Shown here one piece after another: positions 1-8,330 of a stretch of DNA of 64,000 nucleotides. A program made the position numbers and the translations under genes. The DNA is from Pseudoalteromonas luteoviolacea B = ATCC 29581 (lineage in GTDB: Bacteria; Pseudomonadota; Gammaproteobacteria; Enterobacterales; Alteromonadaceae). The stretch is taken from assembly GCA_000333235.1 (NCBI GenBank), contig CAPN01000016.1:124001-188000 (forward strand). Reading direction: 5' to 3'. Every line of letters begins with the position of its first letter. The stretch's first letter is position 1. The notes below the pieces were generated by a model, which ran no database searches, was not told where the DNA came from, and worked only from the letters and a program-made list of their open reading frames with translations.

Positions 1-89
1 TTCATAGAATACCCCCAGAATAAAAATTGCCATCTTTGAGTATAGGCCAAATCCAAGCAAATGGCGCCTGAATTTGGCAACTAATTCAA
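1..89 (-). other. Flank downstream of flagellin 1; possible start of next gene
   Basis: Read on the minus strand, this stretch follows the first flagellin stop and ends with a purine-rich GGGGGT about 7 bases before an ATG at positions 5 to 3. That would be the start of another leftward gene, cut by the window. In related polar flagellar loci flaG and fliD follow the flagellins, so flaG is a guess from position only. No clear terminator or promoter was found here. Confidence 0.3.
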
Positions 90-1058
90 TTAGCCAAGTA
101 AAGACAGTGCTACTTGAGGGCGTTGGTTCGCCTGACTCAATATAGAACTACTTGCTTGCTGTAGAATTTGCATTTTCGTTAAGTTCGCAGTTTCTTGAGC
201 AAAATCAGTATCACGGATACGAGATTGTGCTGCGGCAAGGTTTTCTGAAACGTTTGCCTGGTTACGAATGGTAGATTGGAATCGGTTTTGTACCGCACCG
301 AGCTCCGCACGTTTTTTATCTACTACCGCAATCAATGCATCCATACCAGCCATAACCGCTTGAGCGTTTGCCTGTGACGAAACAGAAATACCGCTTGCCG
401 TAAATACGCCAGAGAAAGACAAATCATCTGGTGAAGCGCCCACGGTCGTACTAATATTGCCACCTAACGAAGCTGAACTTAGTGCATTCCCCGTTACAGA
501 GCTTGCAATACCAGCTATGCCTGAAAGCGTAAAACCACCGTTTGCTGTAACTGCATTTGTCGTAGCGCCAACGCTTTTCATACTGAAACTAATCGTTTGA
601 GCCGCGTCTGCACCAACTTGGAAGTTCGCGTCATACGTACCATCAAGTAGGTTTTGCCCACCAAACGTAGTATCGGCAGCAACACGGTTAACCTCTTCAG
701 ATAATGAACGAATTTCTTCTTGGATAGCCAAACGGTCTTCATCGGTGTTTGAACCGTTTGCCGCTTGTTGCGCAAGTGTACGAACACGCTGGAACATTTG
801 GGTCGTTTCATCAAGCGCACCTTCTGCCGTTTGCGCAAGTGAAATACCATCATTCGCGTTACGAATACCTTGATTTAAACCATTAATTTGACCAGTTAAA
901 CGGTTAGAGATCTGCATACCTGCAGAATCGTCGCTTGCACTGTTAATACGAAAACCTGAAGACAGGCGTTTGAATGAAGTATCCAACGAATTCGCTGAAT
1001 TACTCAATTGACGTTGTGCGTTCAAGGAACTCACATTGGTATTTACATATAAAGCCAT
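90..1058 (-). CDS. Flagellin (paralog 1, promoter-distal)
   Basis: Structural subunit of the flagellar filament, exported by the flagellar type III system. At 322 aa it is a short flagellin. The conserved N-terminal D0/D1 region (about 1-150, opening MALYVNTNVSSLNAQRQL) and C-terminal D1/D0 region (about 230-322, ending ALSLLG) flank a short serine/glycine-rich variable part. It is the last of three tandem paralogs and has its own sigma-28-like promoter (1159-1185) and a structured leader. Residues around 225-270 are the same as in the other two copies although the DNA differs at many third positions. The start follows a strong Shine-Dalgarno sequence, GCGGAGG. The exact fla/fli name cannot be set from sequence alone. 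Confidence 0.96.
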   Translation of the reverse strand: MALYVNTNVSSLNAQRQLSNSANSLDTSFKRLSSGFRINSASDDSAGMQISNRLTGQINGLNQGIRNANDGISLAQTAEGALDETTQMFQRVRTLAQQAANGSNTDEDRLAIQEEIRSLSEEVNRVAADTTFGGQNLLDGTYDANFQVGADAAQTISFSMKSVGATTNAVTANGGFTLSGIAGIASSVTGNALSSASLGGNISTTVGASPDDLSFSGVFTASGISVSSQANAQAVMAGMDALIAVVDKKRAELGAVQNRFQSTIRNQANVSENLAAAQSRIRDTDFAQETANLTKMQILQQASSSILSQANQRPQVALSLLG

Positions 1059-1084
1059 AGTAGCCTCCGCTTTATCATTGTCGA

Positions 1085-1122
1085 AGGTCCAAAACGGGAT
1101 ACCCCTACCCTGTTTAGGACCT
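1085..1122 (-). promoter_or_regulatory. Leader hairpin of flagellin 1
   Basis: On the minus strand arms AGGTCC and GGACCT close a longer imperfect stem whose loop holds GGGGTAT. It lies between the sigma-28 promoter and the ribosome binding site. A hairpin with different stem sequence but the same GGGGTAT loop and the same downstream 15-base ATGATAAAGCGGAGG occurs at 2624-2682, so loop and ribosome binding site look conserved. Confidence 0.5.
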
Positions 1123-1158
1123 GAGTCAGAGTACTAGAGTGATAGTTCTCTAATTCTT

Positions 1159-1185
1159 GTATCGACGGGTAAAGCAGAAGCTTTA
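1159..1185 (-). promoter_or_regulatory. Sigma-28 (FliA) promoter of flagellin 1
   Basis: On the minus strand the site reads TAAAGCTT, 11 bases, GTCGATAC. This matches the FliA consensus TAAAGTTT-N11-GCCGATAA in both halves and in spacing. Expected transcription start is about 10 bases downstream, giving a leader of roughly 90 nt that contains a hairpin (1085-1122) and the GCGGAGG ribosome binding site. Confidence 0.8.
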
Positions 1186-1210
1186 GCTTTATTTGCGAAT
1201 TTTTTTAAAA

Positions 1211-2182
1211 TTATCCTTGTAACAAGCTTAGAGCTGCTTGAGGTCTTTGATTTGCTTGACCTAAAATTGTTTGGCTTGCTTGTTGTAGGATTTGGTTTTT
1301 CGTTAGTTTGGCCGTTTCAAGTGCAAAATCAGCATCCTTGATTCGCGATTTTGCAGAGTTTAAGTTCTCCGCAATATTCGCTTGGTTACGGATAGTTGAT
1401 TGAAACCGGTTTTGCACCGCACCTAGCTCGGCACGCTTTTTATCAACCACAGCAATAAGTGCATCCATACCTGCCATTACTGCTTGCGCATTCGCCTGGG
1501 ATGAGACTGATATACCACTGGCCGTGTAAACGCCGGCGAAACTCGAATCATCTGGTGCTGCGCCTATCGTAGCACTGATATTCCCGCCTAAACTTGCCGA
1601 ACTCAGTGAATTGCCAGCAACACCACTCGCTACCCCTGCAATACCTGACAAAGTAAAACCACCGTTTGCAGTCATTGAGTTTGCCGTCGTACCAACATAC
1701 TGCATACTAAATCCAATCGTCTGTACCGCGTCCGCACCAACTTGGAAATTAGCAGAATAACTACCATCAAGTAAGTTTTGACCACCAAAGGTGGTGTCTG
1801 ACGCAACACGGTTTACTTCAGATGCTAACTGGCGAATTTCTTCTTGCAAAGCTAGACGATCTTCATCGGTATTTGACCCGTTGGCCGCTTGTTGTGAAAG
1901 AGTACGAATACGTTGAAACATTGACGTAATCTCTTCCATTGCACCTTCTGCTGTTTGAGCAAGTGAAATACCATCGTTAGCATTTCGATTACCTTGTTCC
2001 AAACCCATAATTTGAGATTGGAGACGGTCCGAGATTTGCAAACCTGCTGCATCATCGGCTGCACTGTTGATTCTAAGACCAGAAGACAAACGTTTAAATG
2101 AGGTATCCAACTCGTTACCCGAGTTAGTTAATTGACGCTGTGCGTTGATTGCACTGACGTTAGTATTTACAAATAAAGCCAT
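1211..2182 (-). CDS. Flagellin (paralog 2)
   Basis: Filament subunit of 323 aa, the middle of three tandem flagellins. It has the same layout: conserved N-terminal coiled-coil region (MALFVNTNVSAINAQRQL at the start), short variable centre and a C-terminal region ending AALSLLQG. It is the most divergent of the three: it carries F4 instead of Y4, LQISDRL instead of MQISNRL or LQIADRL, and TKNQILQQ instead of TKMQILQQ. It probably uses a different promoter from its neighbours: no sigma-28 match was found upstream, but a sigma-54-like element lies at 2326-2341. The leader would then be about 130 nt. The gap to flagellin 1 is 152 bases and holds that gene's promoter. Confidence 0.95.
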   Translation of the reverse strand: MALFVNTNVSAINAQRQLTNSGNELDTSFKRLSSGLRINSAADDAAGLQISDRLQSQIMGLEQGNRNANDGISLAQTAEGAMEEITSMFQRIRTLSQQAANGSNTDEDRLALQEEIRQLASEVNRVASDTTFGGQNLLDGSYSANFQVGADAVQTIGFSMQYVGTTANSMTANGGFTLSGIAGVASGVAGNSLSSASLGGNISATIGAAPDDSSFAGVYTASGISVSSQANAQAVMAGMDALIAVVDKKRAELGAVQNRFQSTIRNQANIAENLNSAKSRIKDADFALETAKLTKNQILQQASQTILGQANQRPQAALSLLQG

Positions 2183-2325
2183 AATTCACTCTCTTCTATT
2201 ACAAGTCAAAGTGGCAAGACCACTGATTTGTTCAAAATGGCGGCAATCTTGCTGGTATACATCCTCGGCAAATTTTTGCCTTACTTACCACTTAGTGCCG
2301 TAAACTTGTCGTCGAAGTATAAAAA

Positions 2326-2341
2326 GCAATATCTAGGCCAA
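2326..2341 (-). promoter_or_regulatory. Sigma-54-like promoter of flagellin 2
   Basis: Minus strand reads TTGGCCTAGATATTGC, with the GG and GC doublets separated by 10 bases as RpoN requires. The TTGGCCTA half is shared with the elements before flgB and flgJ. The predicted leader (about 130 nt) is much longer than for those operons (26-28 nt), which lowers confidence. Confidence 0.5.
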
Positions 2342-2494
2342 CTGACAAACCAAAAAAGGGAAATCCGAAATAAATATTGTAAATTACTGTTTTATATAAC
2401 ATAAAAACCAGAAGCTCTGATCTGCAACTCGCCTTGGTTAACCTTAAATTAATTAATGAGCTGAAAAATCCGGCAATAAAAAACGTGCAGATAA

Positions 2495-2522
2495 AGAAAA
2501 AGGGGCACTGGCATGCCCCTTA
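2495..2522 (-). terminator. Intrinsic terminator after flagellin 3
   Basis: Stem AAGGGGCA (2500-2507) and TGCCCCTT (2514-2521) with a 6-base loop; on the minus strand it is followed by TTTTTC. It would end the flagellin 3 transcript about 180 bases after its stop codon. Confidence 0.8.
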
Positions 2523-2623
2523 TAGTTTGAGAGTGAGTGTCAAAATTTTTTCGTTAAGTTGGCATGGTATATGCTTTAATTAACGTGTTCATTGATTACA
2601 TGAACGCTTTTGGATTTTAAGCT

Positions 2624-2682
2624 CCTCCGCTTTATCATCCAATTTGGTGTCCGTGCTAAATACCCCATCCAGCACGGACACC
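2624..2682 (-). other. Orphan flagellin leader (hairpin plus ribosome binding site)
   Basis: Minus strand carries a 12-bp stem (GGTGTCCGTGCT with AGCACGGACACC, 2646-2682) with GGATGGGGTATTT in the loop, then the 15-base ATGATAAAGCGGAGG (2624-2638) that also forms the flagellin 1 leader at 1064-1078. No start codon or reading frame follows. It looks like the leader of a lost flagellin copy, now within the 3' untranslated region of flagellin 3, but a retained regulatory function cannot be excluded. Confidence 0.5.
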
Positions 2683-2703
2683 CTTACTACTTTTTCCTAC
2701 CAA

Positions 2704-3672
2704 TTATCCTAGAAGACTTAATGCTGCTTGAGGACGTTGGTTTGCTTGGCTCAAGATTGTTTGGCTAGCTTGTTGAAGAATCTGCATCTTCGTTAAGTTT
2801 GCTGTCTCTTGAGCAAAATCAGTATCTTTGATTCGCGATTTAGCTGCATTTAAGTTTTCAGCCACGTTTGCTTGGTTACGAATCGTTGATTGGAAGCGAT
2901 TTTGAACCGCACCAAGCTCAGCACGTTTCTTGTCGACTACCGCAATTAACGCATCCATACCAGCCATAACGGCTTGAGCATTAGCTTGTGAAGACACCGA
3001 AATACCACTTGCTGTAAACACGCCAGAAAACGAGAGGTCATCTGGTGATGCACCAACTGTTGTACTGATGTTACCACCTAGACTTGTAGACGATAACGAG
3101 TTACCAGTTACACCTGAAGCTACACCCGCAATACCTGAAAGAGTAAAGCCGCCGTTGGTTACTAGACTGTTTGTGGTTGCACCCACAGTCTGCATACTGA
3201 AGCTGATTGTTTGCGCTGCATCAGCACCTACTTGAAAGTTTGCTGCGTAGCTACCATCCAGTAGGTTTTGACCACCAAACGTAGTATCAGCTGCGATACG
3301 GTTCACTTCTTCCGATAATGAACGAATTTCTTCTTGAATCGCTAGACGGTCTTCGTCAGTATTCGAGCCGTTCGCTGCTTGTTGTGCAAGTGTACGAACA
3401 CGTTGGAACATTGATGTTACTTCGTCCATCGCACCTTCAGCGGTTTGAGCAAGTGAGATACCGTCATTCGCGTTACGGTTACCTTGTTCTAGACCTTGAA
3501 TTTGAGATGTCAAACGGTCAGCGATTTGTAGACCTGCAGCATCATCAGCAGCGCTGTTGATACGAAAGCCAGATGATAAACGTTTGAACGATACATCAAG
3601 TGAATTGCCAGAGTTCTGTAATTGTCTTTGAGCATTCAATGAACTTACGTTAGTATTTACATAAAGTGCCAT
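2704..3672 (-). CDS. Flagellin (paralog 3, first of the tandem)
   Basis: Filament subunit of 322 aa and the first of three tandem flagellins after flgL. N-terminal MALYVNTNVSSLNAQRQL and C-terminal AALSLLG are the export and assembly regions. It is closer to paralog 1 than to 2 through most of the protein, yet shares LQIADRL-type and NRNANDG features with 2, so the three have exchanged or retained different segments. It has its own sigma-28-like promoter (3767-3793), a leader of about 85 nt with small hairpins, a GGGAGAAAG ribosome binding site, and its own terminator. Confidence 0.96.
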   Translation of the reverse strand: MALYVNTNVSSLNAQRQLQNSGNSLDVSFKRLSSGFRINSAADDAAGLQIADRLTSQIQGLEQGNRNANDGISLAQTAEGAMDEVTSMFQRVRTLAQQAANGSNTDEDRLAIQEEIRSLSEEVNRIAADTTFGGQNLLDGSYAANFQVGADAAQTISFSMQTVGATTNSLVTNGGFTLSGIAGVASGVTGNSLSSTSLGGNISTTVGASPDDLSFSGVFTASGISVSSQANAQAVMAGMDALIAVVDKKRAELGAVQNRFQSTIRNQANVAENLNAAKSRIKDTDFAQETANLTKMQILQQASQTILSQANQRPQAALSLLG

Positions 3673-3999
3673 GATCTTTCTCCCACTGTAAACTTTGTGT
3701 TTACTCTCAAACTATATGGTTTGGGCTTTTAGCGCTTACTTTTTACCATCAGCCCGCTTACCTTAGTTATCGGAATCTCAGAAAAATCCTTTAGCTTTTT
3801 TTTTAAAAAAAATTCAATTTTATGTTTTTATTAATATTTATAATTTGAAAAGCATGTGATTGCTTTGGGATGGAAAAACGATGAGACTTTATGAGTCAAA
3901 GATTTGACATGCAAAGAAAGGTATTACTATCAATAAACTAATTTATAATTGAAAGACTTTAAGCGCATAGAGTTCAATTTTCACCCCAAGCGCTTAAAA
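3673..3999 (-). other. flgL to flagellin 3 intergenic region
   Basis: The gap holds the sigma-28 promoter of flagellin 3 and an imperfect long-loop inverted repeat TTTAAGCGC/GCGCTTAAA (3958-3998) just past the flgL stop. The latter lacks a good T-tract on the minus strand, so it is only a weak terminator candidate. An A/T-rich block (3790-3850) sits upstream of the promoter and could act as an UP-type element. No gene. Confidence 0.5.
3767..3793 (-). promoter_or_regulatory. Sigma-28 (FliA) promoter of flagellin 3
   Basis: Minus strand reads TAAAGGAT, 11 bases, TCCGATAA: the -35 core TAAAG and -10 core CGATAA match FliA with exact spacing. It lies in the 327-base gap between flgL and flagellin 3. 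Confidence 0.78.
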
Positions 4000-5229
4000 C
4001 TAACGAATGTAATCAAATAAGGATAAATTAGATAGTCGCCCAAATGTCGCTTGAGAAGCTTGAAGCGCCGTTTCATGCTTTTTAAGATTAGTGATTGCTT
4101 CAGTCATATCCAATTCGATGATTTCAGCCTTAGCAGCTTGGTTATTTGCATCTAAGTCTGAATTGGCTTGCGTGATTAAATTGGCAGTATTCACTCGGCC
4201 GCCTAGCGCCGCTTGCGAATAAGAAACTCGATTTTTTGCGTTATCTAAGCCAACGATCGCATCCGCGACGACTTGTTCAAAATCTTCAACCGATGTCCCT
4301 GAAGTTGTTAAACCTTGATACAACTCTTCAAGTGTATTTAGCACATTGTCGCGCATTGGTTTTTGTAAACTAAAATCGATCGTTCCGGTTGGGCCACCAG
4401 AAAACTTAATGTCCATACCACCTAACACAATCGTATTACCGCTATAACTTCCACTTTGAATAGGGCTACCATCTTGGCTAAGTGTGTAGGTATTACCTGC
4501 GCCTAAAGTGATGGTGAAATCATTTGCCGTCGCTGTGGCTGTAGGACTGGCATCAAAATAAGTACGATGAAATTTATCGAACGCCGATTGCTCTTTGATG
4601 TAGAGAGAGCCACTTGTAACTGCTCCACTAACAGCTGCGGTATTAGACGTTACATTTAGCCTTTTTTCTGCTTTCTCAAATACGTCAAAGCCATTGTCAC
4701 TTGAACGTAATTCAACACCCTCTGCCACTTTAATTTTATGTTGACCTTGATCGCCCTGGTACACAAATTTACCAGAAAGCGGGTCTTGGGCATACGTTTG
4801 TGTGCTGTCCTGATAACCCGAAAAAATAAAGCGCCCATCTTCGGTTTTGGAATTCATTAAATCTAACACTGCATCCTGAATCGCTTTAATTTCTTCTGCA
4901 ATCGCGGTTTTATCAACGTCCGTCACACTGGCATTTCCAGCTCGGATCGCTAATGTATAGGCACGCGTTAATGAATCTTTAATGTTGTTCATCACGCTTT
5001 CTTGAGTACCTAAACGACTTTCAAGCATCGTTAAATTTTTGGCATATTGCTCATTGGTTTCTATGCGGTCCGTATACAACATCGCACGTGCCGTTGCTGA
5101 TGGTTCATCCGACGCCGACAACACCTTTTTCTGTGTTGTGACCTGATGCATGGCTTTGTTAACCTCAGACTGATTATCTAAGATCGAGTTCAAATTGGTT
5201 TGATACATCAGATTATTAGATAAACGCAT
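4000..5229 (-). CDS. flgL: Flagellar hook-filament junction protein FlgL
   Basis: Second hook-associated protein (HAP3), linking FlgK to the first flagellin subunits. The 409-aa protein starts MRLSNNLMYQTNLNSI, typical of FlgL, with flagellin-like N- and C-terminal coiled regions (about 1-140 and 320-409) around a variable middle (about 150-300). It begins 2 bases after the flgK stop, so translation is probably coupled. It is in an operon with flgJ and flgK, and the flagellin genes follow. Confidence 0.95.
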   Translation of the reverse strand: MRLSNNLMYQTNLNSILDNQSEVNKAMHQVTTQKKVLSASDEPSATARAMLYTDRIETNEQYAKNLTMLESRLGTQESVMNNIKDSLTRAYTLAIRAGNASVTDVDKTAIAEEIKAIQDAVLDLMNSKTEDGRFIFSGYQDSTQTYAQDPLSGKFVYQGDQGQHKIKVAEGVELRSSDNGFDVFEKAEKRLNVTSNTAAVSGAVTSGSLYIKEQSAFDKFHRTYFDASPTATATANDFTITLGAGNTYTLSQDGSPIQSGSYSGNTIVLGGMDIKFSGGPTGTIDFSLQKPMRDNVLNTLEELYQGLTTSGTSVEDFEQVVADAIVGLDNAKNRVSYSQAALGGRVNTANLITQANSDLDANNQAAKAEIIELDMTEAITNLKKHETALQASQATFGRLSNLSLFDYIR

Positions 5230-5231
5230 AA

Positions 5232-7244
5232 TTACCTCGCTGCGCTAAGCAAACTATCAAATACCGTTCGGGCTGCACTGATCACTTGAGCAGCTGCTGA
5301 GTATGACTGTTGGAAGCGCAATAAATTTGCTGCCTCTTCATCAAGATTGACACCTGACATAGATTCATACCACGCTTCAGACTGTTGTGCTAATGCTGCA
5401 AAAGCCGCGCCATTTGTTTTTGCCTGACTCGTTGTTACACCAACGTCTGTGACTATTTTTGAATACGCTTCGTTAAATGTTCTCAAATTATCCGTATTCG
5501 CAGTGGCAATCACATTTTGTCTGACGAGTTTCGTCGATTGTAATTTAGCAAACGCTAGGCCGTTACGGTTATCATCGTAACCACCTGTATTAAATTCCAC
5601 AGTAAACTCGTCGCCGGCAGTTGGTGTTCCCGATAAATCAAAGTCAAATCCATAATTTGAAAATGGAGCACCTGCTTGCGCTAACATTCCTTTGGTATTA
5701 CCTGTGACCAAAAACGTCGCCGTATTCGTGCCATCCGATATGGTATATTGATTCGCCACTGTGGTTTTAGTGACGGTCAATGGACCATTCGCAAGGGATG
5801 GTGTTGCCGTAAATCCAGCTGCAGTTGTATCTGTAACAGCCCCCACACTAATCGTTGCTGTACTGATGTTGTTTGCCGATATGCTAGTTCTAATAGGCGA
5901 TGCAAGCGCTAAATGTTCGTCACGAGACGTCGCAAGCGTTAAATTTGCAGCAGCCTCACTGTTTAATTTCACTAAGAATTTATCACCGGCACTACCGCCT
6001 GCAGATATCGTAAATTCAAGTCCGAATGAATCAGTAGATGGGGCGACTAAATCAGCAGAGTTAACCGTTGCTGGGGTGGCGCCAATATTAAATGTTTGTG
6101 CAGTACCTACTGCATTCCCTCTATTATCTAGCGCCGTTACCGAGATTTGCGTTGCACTTAAATACTCAATTTGGAAATCATTTGCTGGCAACTCTTTTCC
6201 TTTGCCCGCCTCTAAGGTCGCGGAAATTGTTGCGGTACCGGTATTGTCTTTAAACGCATAGGCGCCTGTTGATGGGATCTGAAACAAGTCACCACCGAAG
6301 TTGCCATCTAAATCTAATCCTAAATGATTTTGTTGATTAAACGCGTCTGCAATGGTTATTGCCATCTGACCTAACTGGTTTTGTGCGGGTACTAACACTT
6401 CGTCTCTAAACGCAAGTAATCCGCCTATTTTACCTTTCAAAGTTGCAGAACTGACATCTAACGCAACGGCTTTACCGCTCGTTACATCTAACTTTAATTC
6501 ACTAAAGTTCGGATCGGGGTCGCCATCAATTGCAAATAAGTTAAACGCCCCTTCTTTCATTACTAATGATTGTCCAGATCCCAAGAAAACCAGCTTTTCG
6601 CCATTGTTACCATCGAGCGTTTCGATATCAACTAACTCAGACAATTTCTTAATTGCGAGATCACGTTCATTGTAAATATTACTATTACCTTGTTGTGCCT
6701 GGGCATTTACTAATCCAGCGATTTTAGTATTCAAATCACCTATTTTTTGAATTAGGTTATTGGCTTCACCAGAAAAGATATCGAGTTGCTCATTCACTAT
6801 ATTTTTTTGATCAAGTACGATACCTGAAAGTCTATCCATTTGATCCACTAAGTTTTGTGCGCTCGTAAAAAACAATGAACGATTTACAGAAGACGCAGGC
6901 TGGTTCAGTGCTTCTTGTAGATTATTAAATACCTTATTAATACTTGTAGAAAGTGAACTTGATTCTTCAGCAAACAAAGTGTCGACTCGCGACGCTTCAG
7001 ACACAAATTGGTCGTAATAGGTTTTATTCGATAGATCTCGATTTAGCTGCTTTAATGCAAATTCATTAATTAAACGAACAGTATTACCACGCCCTACTTC
7101 ATTTCCCACCATCGTCGTGAATTCGGTGCGTTCACGAACATACCCCTCGGTATTTAAGTTTGAAATGTTTTTACTGGTAGTTTGTAATAACTCACTGTTA
7201 GCTCGGACGCCTGAAGCACCAATGTTTAATAAATTAAACGACAT
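5232..7244 (-). CDS. flgK: Flagellar hook-associated protein FlgK
   Basis: First hook-associated protein (HAP1), forming the junction between hook and filament. At 670 aa it is longer than the enteric protein (about 550). The N-terminal (1-110, MSFNLLNIGASGVRANSELL) and C-terminal (about 600-670, ending in AAQVISAARTVFDSLLSAAR) regions are conserved. The extra length is in the central part (about 310-590), which is rich in Thr/Ala/Gly with repeated short beta-strand patterns, as expected for surface-exposed added domains. It lies 1 base from flgJ and 2 bases from flgL in one operon. Confidence 0.95.
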   Translation of the reverse strand: MSFNLLNIGASGVRANSELLQTTSKNISNLNTEGYVRERTEFTTMVGNEVGRGNTVRLINEFALKQLNRDLSNKTYYDQFVSEASRVDTLFAEESSSLSTSINKVFNNLQEALNQPASSVNRSLFFTSAQNLVDQMDRLSGIVLDQKNIVNEQLDIFSGEANNLIQKIGDLNTKIAGLVNAQAQQGNSNIYNERDLAIKKLSELVDIETLDGNNGEKLVFLGSGQSLVMKEGAFNLFAIDGDPDPNFSELKLDVTSGKAVALDVSSATLKGKIGGLLAFRDEVLVPAQNQLGQMAITIADAFNQQNHLGLDLDGNFGGDLFQIPSTGAYAFKDNTGTATISATLEAGKGKELPANDFQIEYLSATQISVTALDNRGNAVGTAQTFNIGATPATVNSADLVAPSTDSFGLEFTISAGGSAGDKFLVKLNSEAAANLTLATSRDEHLALASPIRTSISANNISTATISVGAVTDTTAAGFTATPSLANGPLTVTKTTVANQYTISDGTNTATFLVTGNTKGMLAQAGAPFSNYGFDFDLSGTPTAGDEFTVEFNTGGYDDNRNGLAFAKLQSTKLVRQNVIATANTDNLRTFNEAYSKIVTDVGVTTSQAKTNGAAFAALAQQSEAWYESMSGVNLDEEAANLLRFQQSYSAAAQVISAARTVFDSLLSAAR

Positions 7245-7245
7245 C

Positions 7246-8232
7246 TTAGTTTACTCCTCGCGACACTATCGAACCTAACATCGACTTAAAGTCTGTCCGT
7301 TCTAAAACGTGTTTAATTTTGTTGGCATAGTTAGGGTCAGTTGCATATCCAGCTCGTTGCAATTCATTGAGAAATGACATTGAATCAGAGGTTTTTTCAA
7401 GTGCCTTTTCATAACGAGGATTCGCTTGTAAGAAATTCACAAAATCGTCAATACTGTCTTTAATGGATTCATAAGCTCGGAAACTCGCTTGTTTTTTAAC
7501 CGGCAAGCCCTTTTCAAATTCAAGCGTTTGCTTTTGAGCGTTCGCACCATCCCAACTTCTATCCGCTTTAATATTGAATAAGTTGTTTGAACTTTTGCCA
7601 TCCGGATGCTTAATAACATGCTTGCCCCAACCTGTTTCAAGTGCAGCTTGAGCCACCATAACTTCTGGGTCTAAACCAATTTTCTGCGCTGCGGCTTTCG
7701 CGTAGTCCCACACTTGCTCAACAAACGACTTTGGTGAATCAAACACAGATTCTGATTTAGGATTGTCATCCTGTTTTGGTAGACTGACAGCAGCAGTCTG
7801 TGCAGGTTGAACCAAAGGTGCTTTAGGCTTCAGTTTGCCTAAAAGTTTATCCGTTTGAAGTTCAGCGTCAGAACGAATGACACTGGCTGGTTTATATCCC
7901 GGTGCATTCGGAGATAGCTGCTGTACTATCAGATCCGCTAAACCAAGCGAACCTTTACTGGAAAGTTCAGTCGCTAATTGTTGGTCGTGCATTTCCTCGA
8001 AGAATTTAACACTATCAGAATTAAGAGGGCTCTCTTTATCTTCAAATGCTTCATTCGCTTGTCGCATGCTTTTGAGTAGCATTTGCGTAAAGATTGCTTC
8101 GAATTGTTGAGCAGCTTTTTTTAGCGCCTCATCACTTTCTTGACCTGACTTCGCACCAATAGCTTGCTGTCTCAAGTCATTGAGGCTGCCTAAATCAAAT
8201 ACGTTGTGATTTTCTAACGGTTTAATGTCCAT
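7246..8232 (-). CDS. flgJ: FlgJ rod-binding protein with C-terminal glucosaminidase
   Basis: Periplasmic rod-cap protein that also hydrolyses peptidoglycan so that the rod can pass. The N-terminal rod-binding region (roughly residues 30-110: FEAIFTQMLLKSMRQAN and HDQQLATEL) is joined by a Pro/Lys-rich linker to a glucosaminidase domain (about 170-320) with the AALETGWGKH catalytic motif and a YATDPNYANKI segment. The reading frame is open to 8262, but a sigma-54-like promoter at 8271-8285 predicts an mRNA starting near 8260, on that upstream ATG. I therefore choose the ATG at 8232 (MDIKPLENHN), 328 aa, giving a 28-nt leader like those of flgB and flgF. Neither start has a strong Shine-Dalgarno sequence. 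First gene of flgJKL. Confidence 0.92.
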   Translation of the reverse strand: MDIKPLENHNVFDLGSLNDLRQQAIGAKSGQESDEALKKAAQQFEAIFTQMLLKSMRQANEAFEDKESPLNSDSVKFFEEMHDQQLATELSSKGSLGLADLIVQQLSPNAPGYKPASVIRSDAELQTDKLLGKLKPKAPLVQPAQTAAVSLPKQDDNPKSESVFDSPKSFVEQVWDYAKAAAQKIGLDPEVMVAQAALETGWGKHVIKHPDGKSSNNLFNIKADRSWDGANAQKQTLEFEKGLPVKKQASFRAYESIKDSIDDFVNFLQANPRYEKALEKTSDSMSFLNELQRAGYATDPNYANKIKHVLERTDFKSMLGSIVSRGVN

Positions 8233-8270
8233 CGGGAAATTGACGCTAAGTTCTACATGCAATTAAAAAT

Positions 8271-8285
8271 GCAAAAATTAGGCCA
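8271..8285 (-). promoter_or_regulatory. Sigma-54 promoter of flgJKL, abutting the flgI terminator
   Basis: Minus strand reads TGGCCTAATTTTTGC with GG-N10-GC spacing. The T before GG is the last base of the T-tract of the flgI terminator, so the two signals overlap. Predicted transcription start is about 8260. Confidence 0.68.
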
Positions 8286-8313
8286 AAAAAAAGCCTTGCT
8301 AAGCAAGGCTTTT
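8285..8313 (-). terminator. Intrinsic terminator after flgI
   Basis: Stem AAGCCTTGC (8291-8299) and GCAAGGCTT (8303-8311) with a 3-base loop, followed on the minus strand by eight T residues that run directly into the GGCC of the flgJ promoter. Confidence 0.88.
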
Positions 8314-8330
8314 AAGTTATTGATTTTTTA

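Larger units (their letters stand above)
2183..2703 (-). other. Flagellin 2-3 intergenic region
   Basis: This 521-base stretch holds, in minus-strand order, a hairpin (2646-2682), an orphan copy of a flagellin ribosome-binding leader (2624-2638), a terminator (2495-2522) and the sigma-54-like element and leader of flagellin 2. The leader has small inverted repeats (AGTGG/CCACT about 2210-2224 and GGCAAAAATTTGCC about 2268-2281). No open reading frame is credible. Confidence 0.6.

Noticed and set aside
90..3672. Recent gene conversion among the three flagellins
   Set aside because: The shared protein block differs at many synonymous sites in the DNA.
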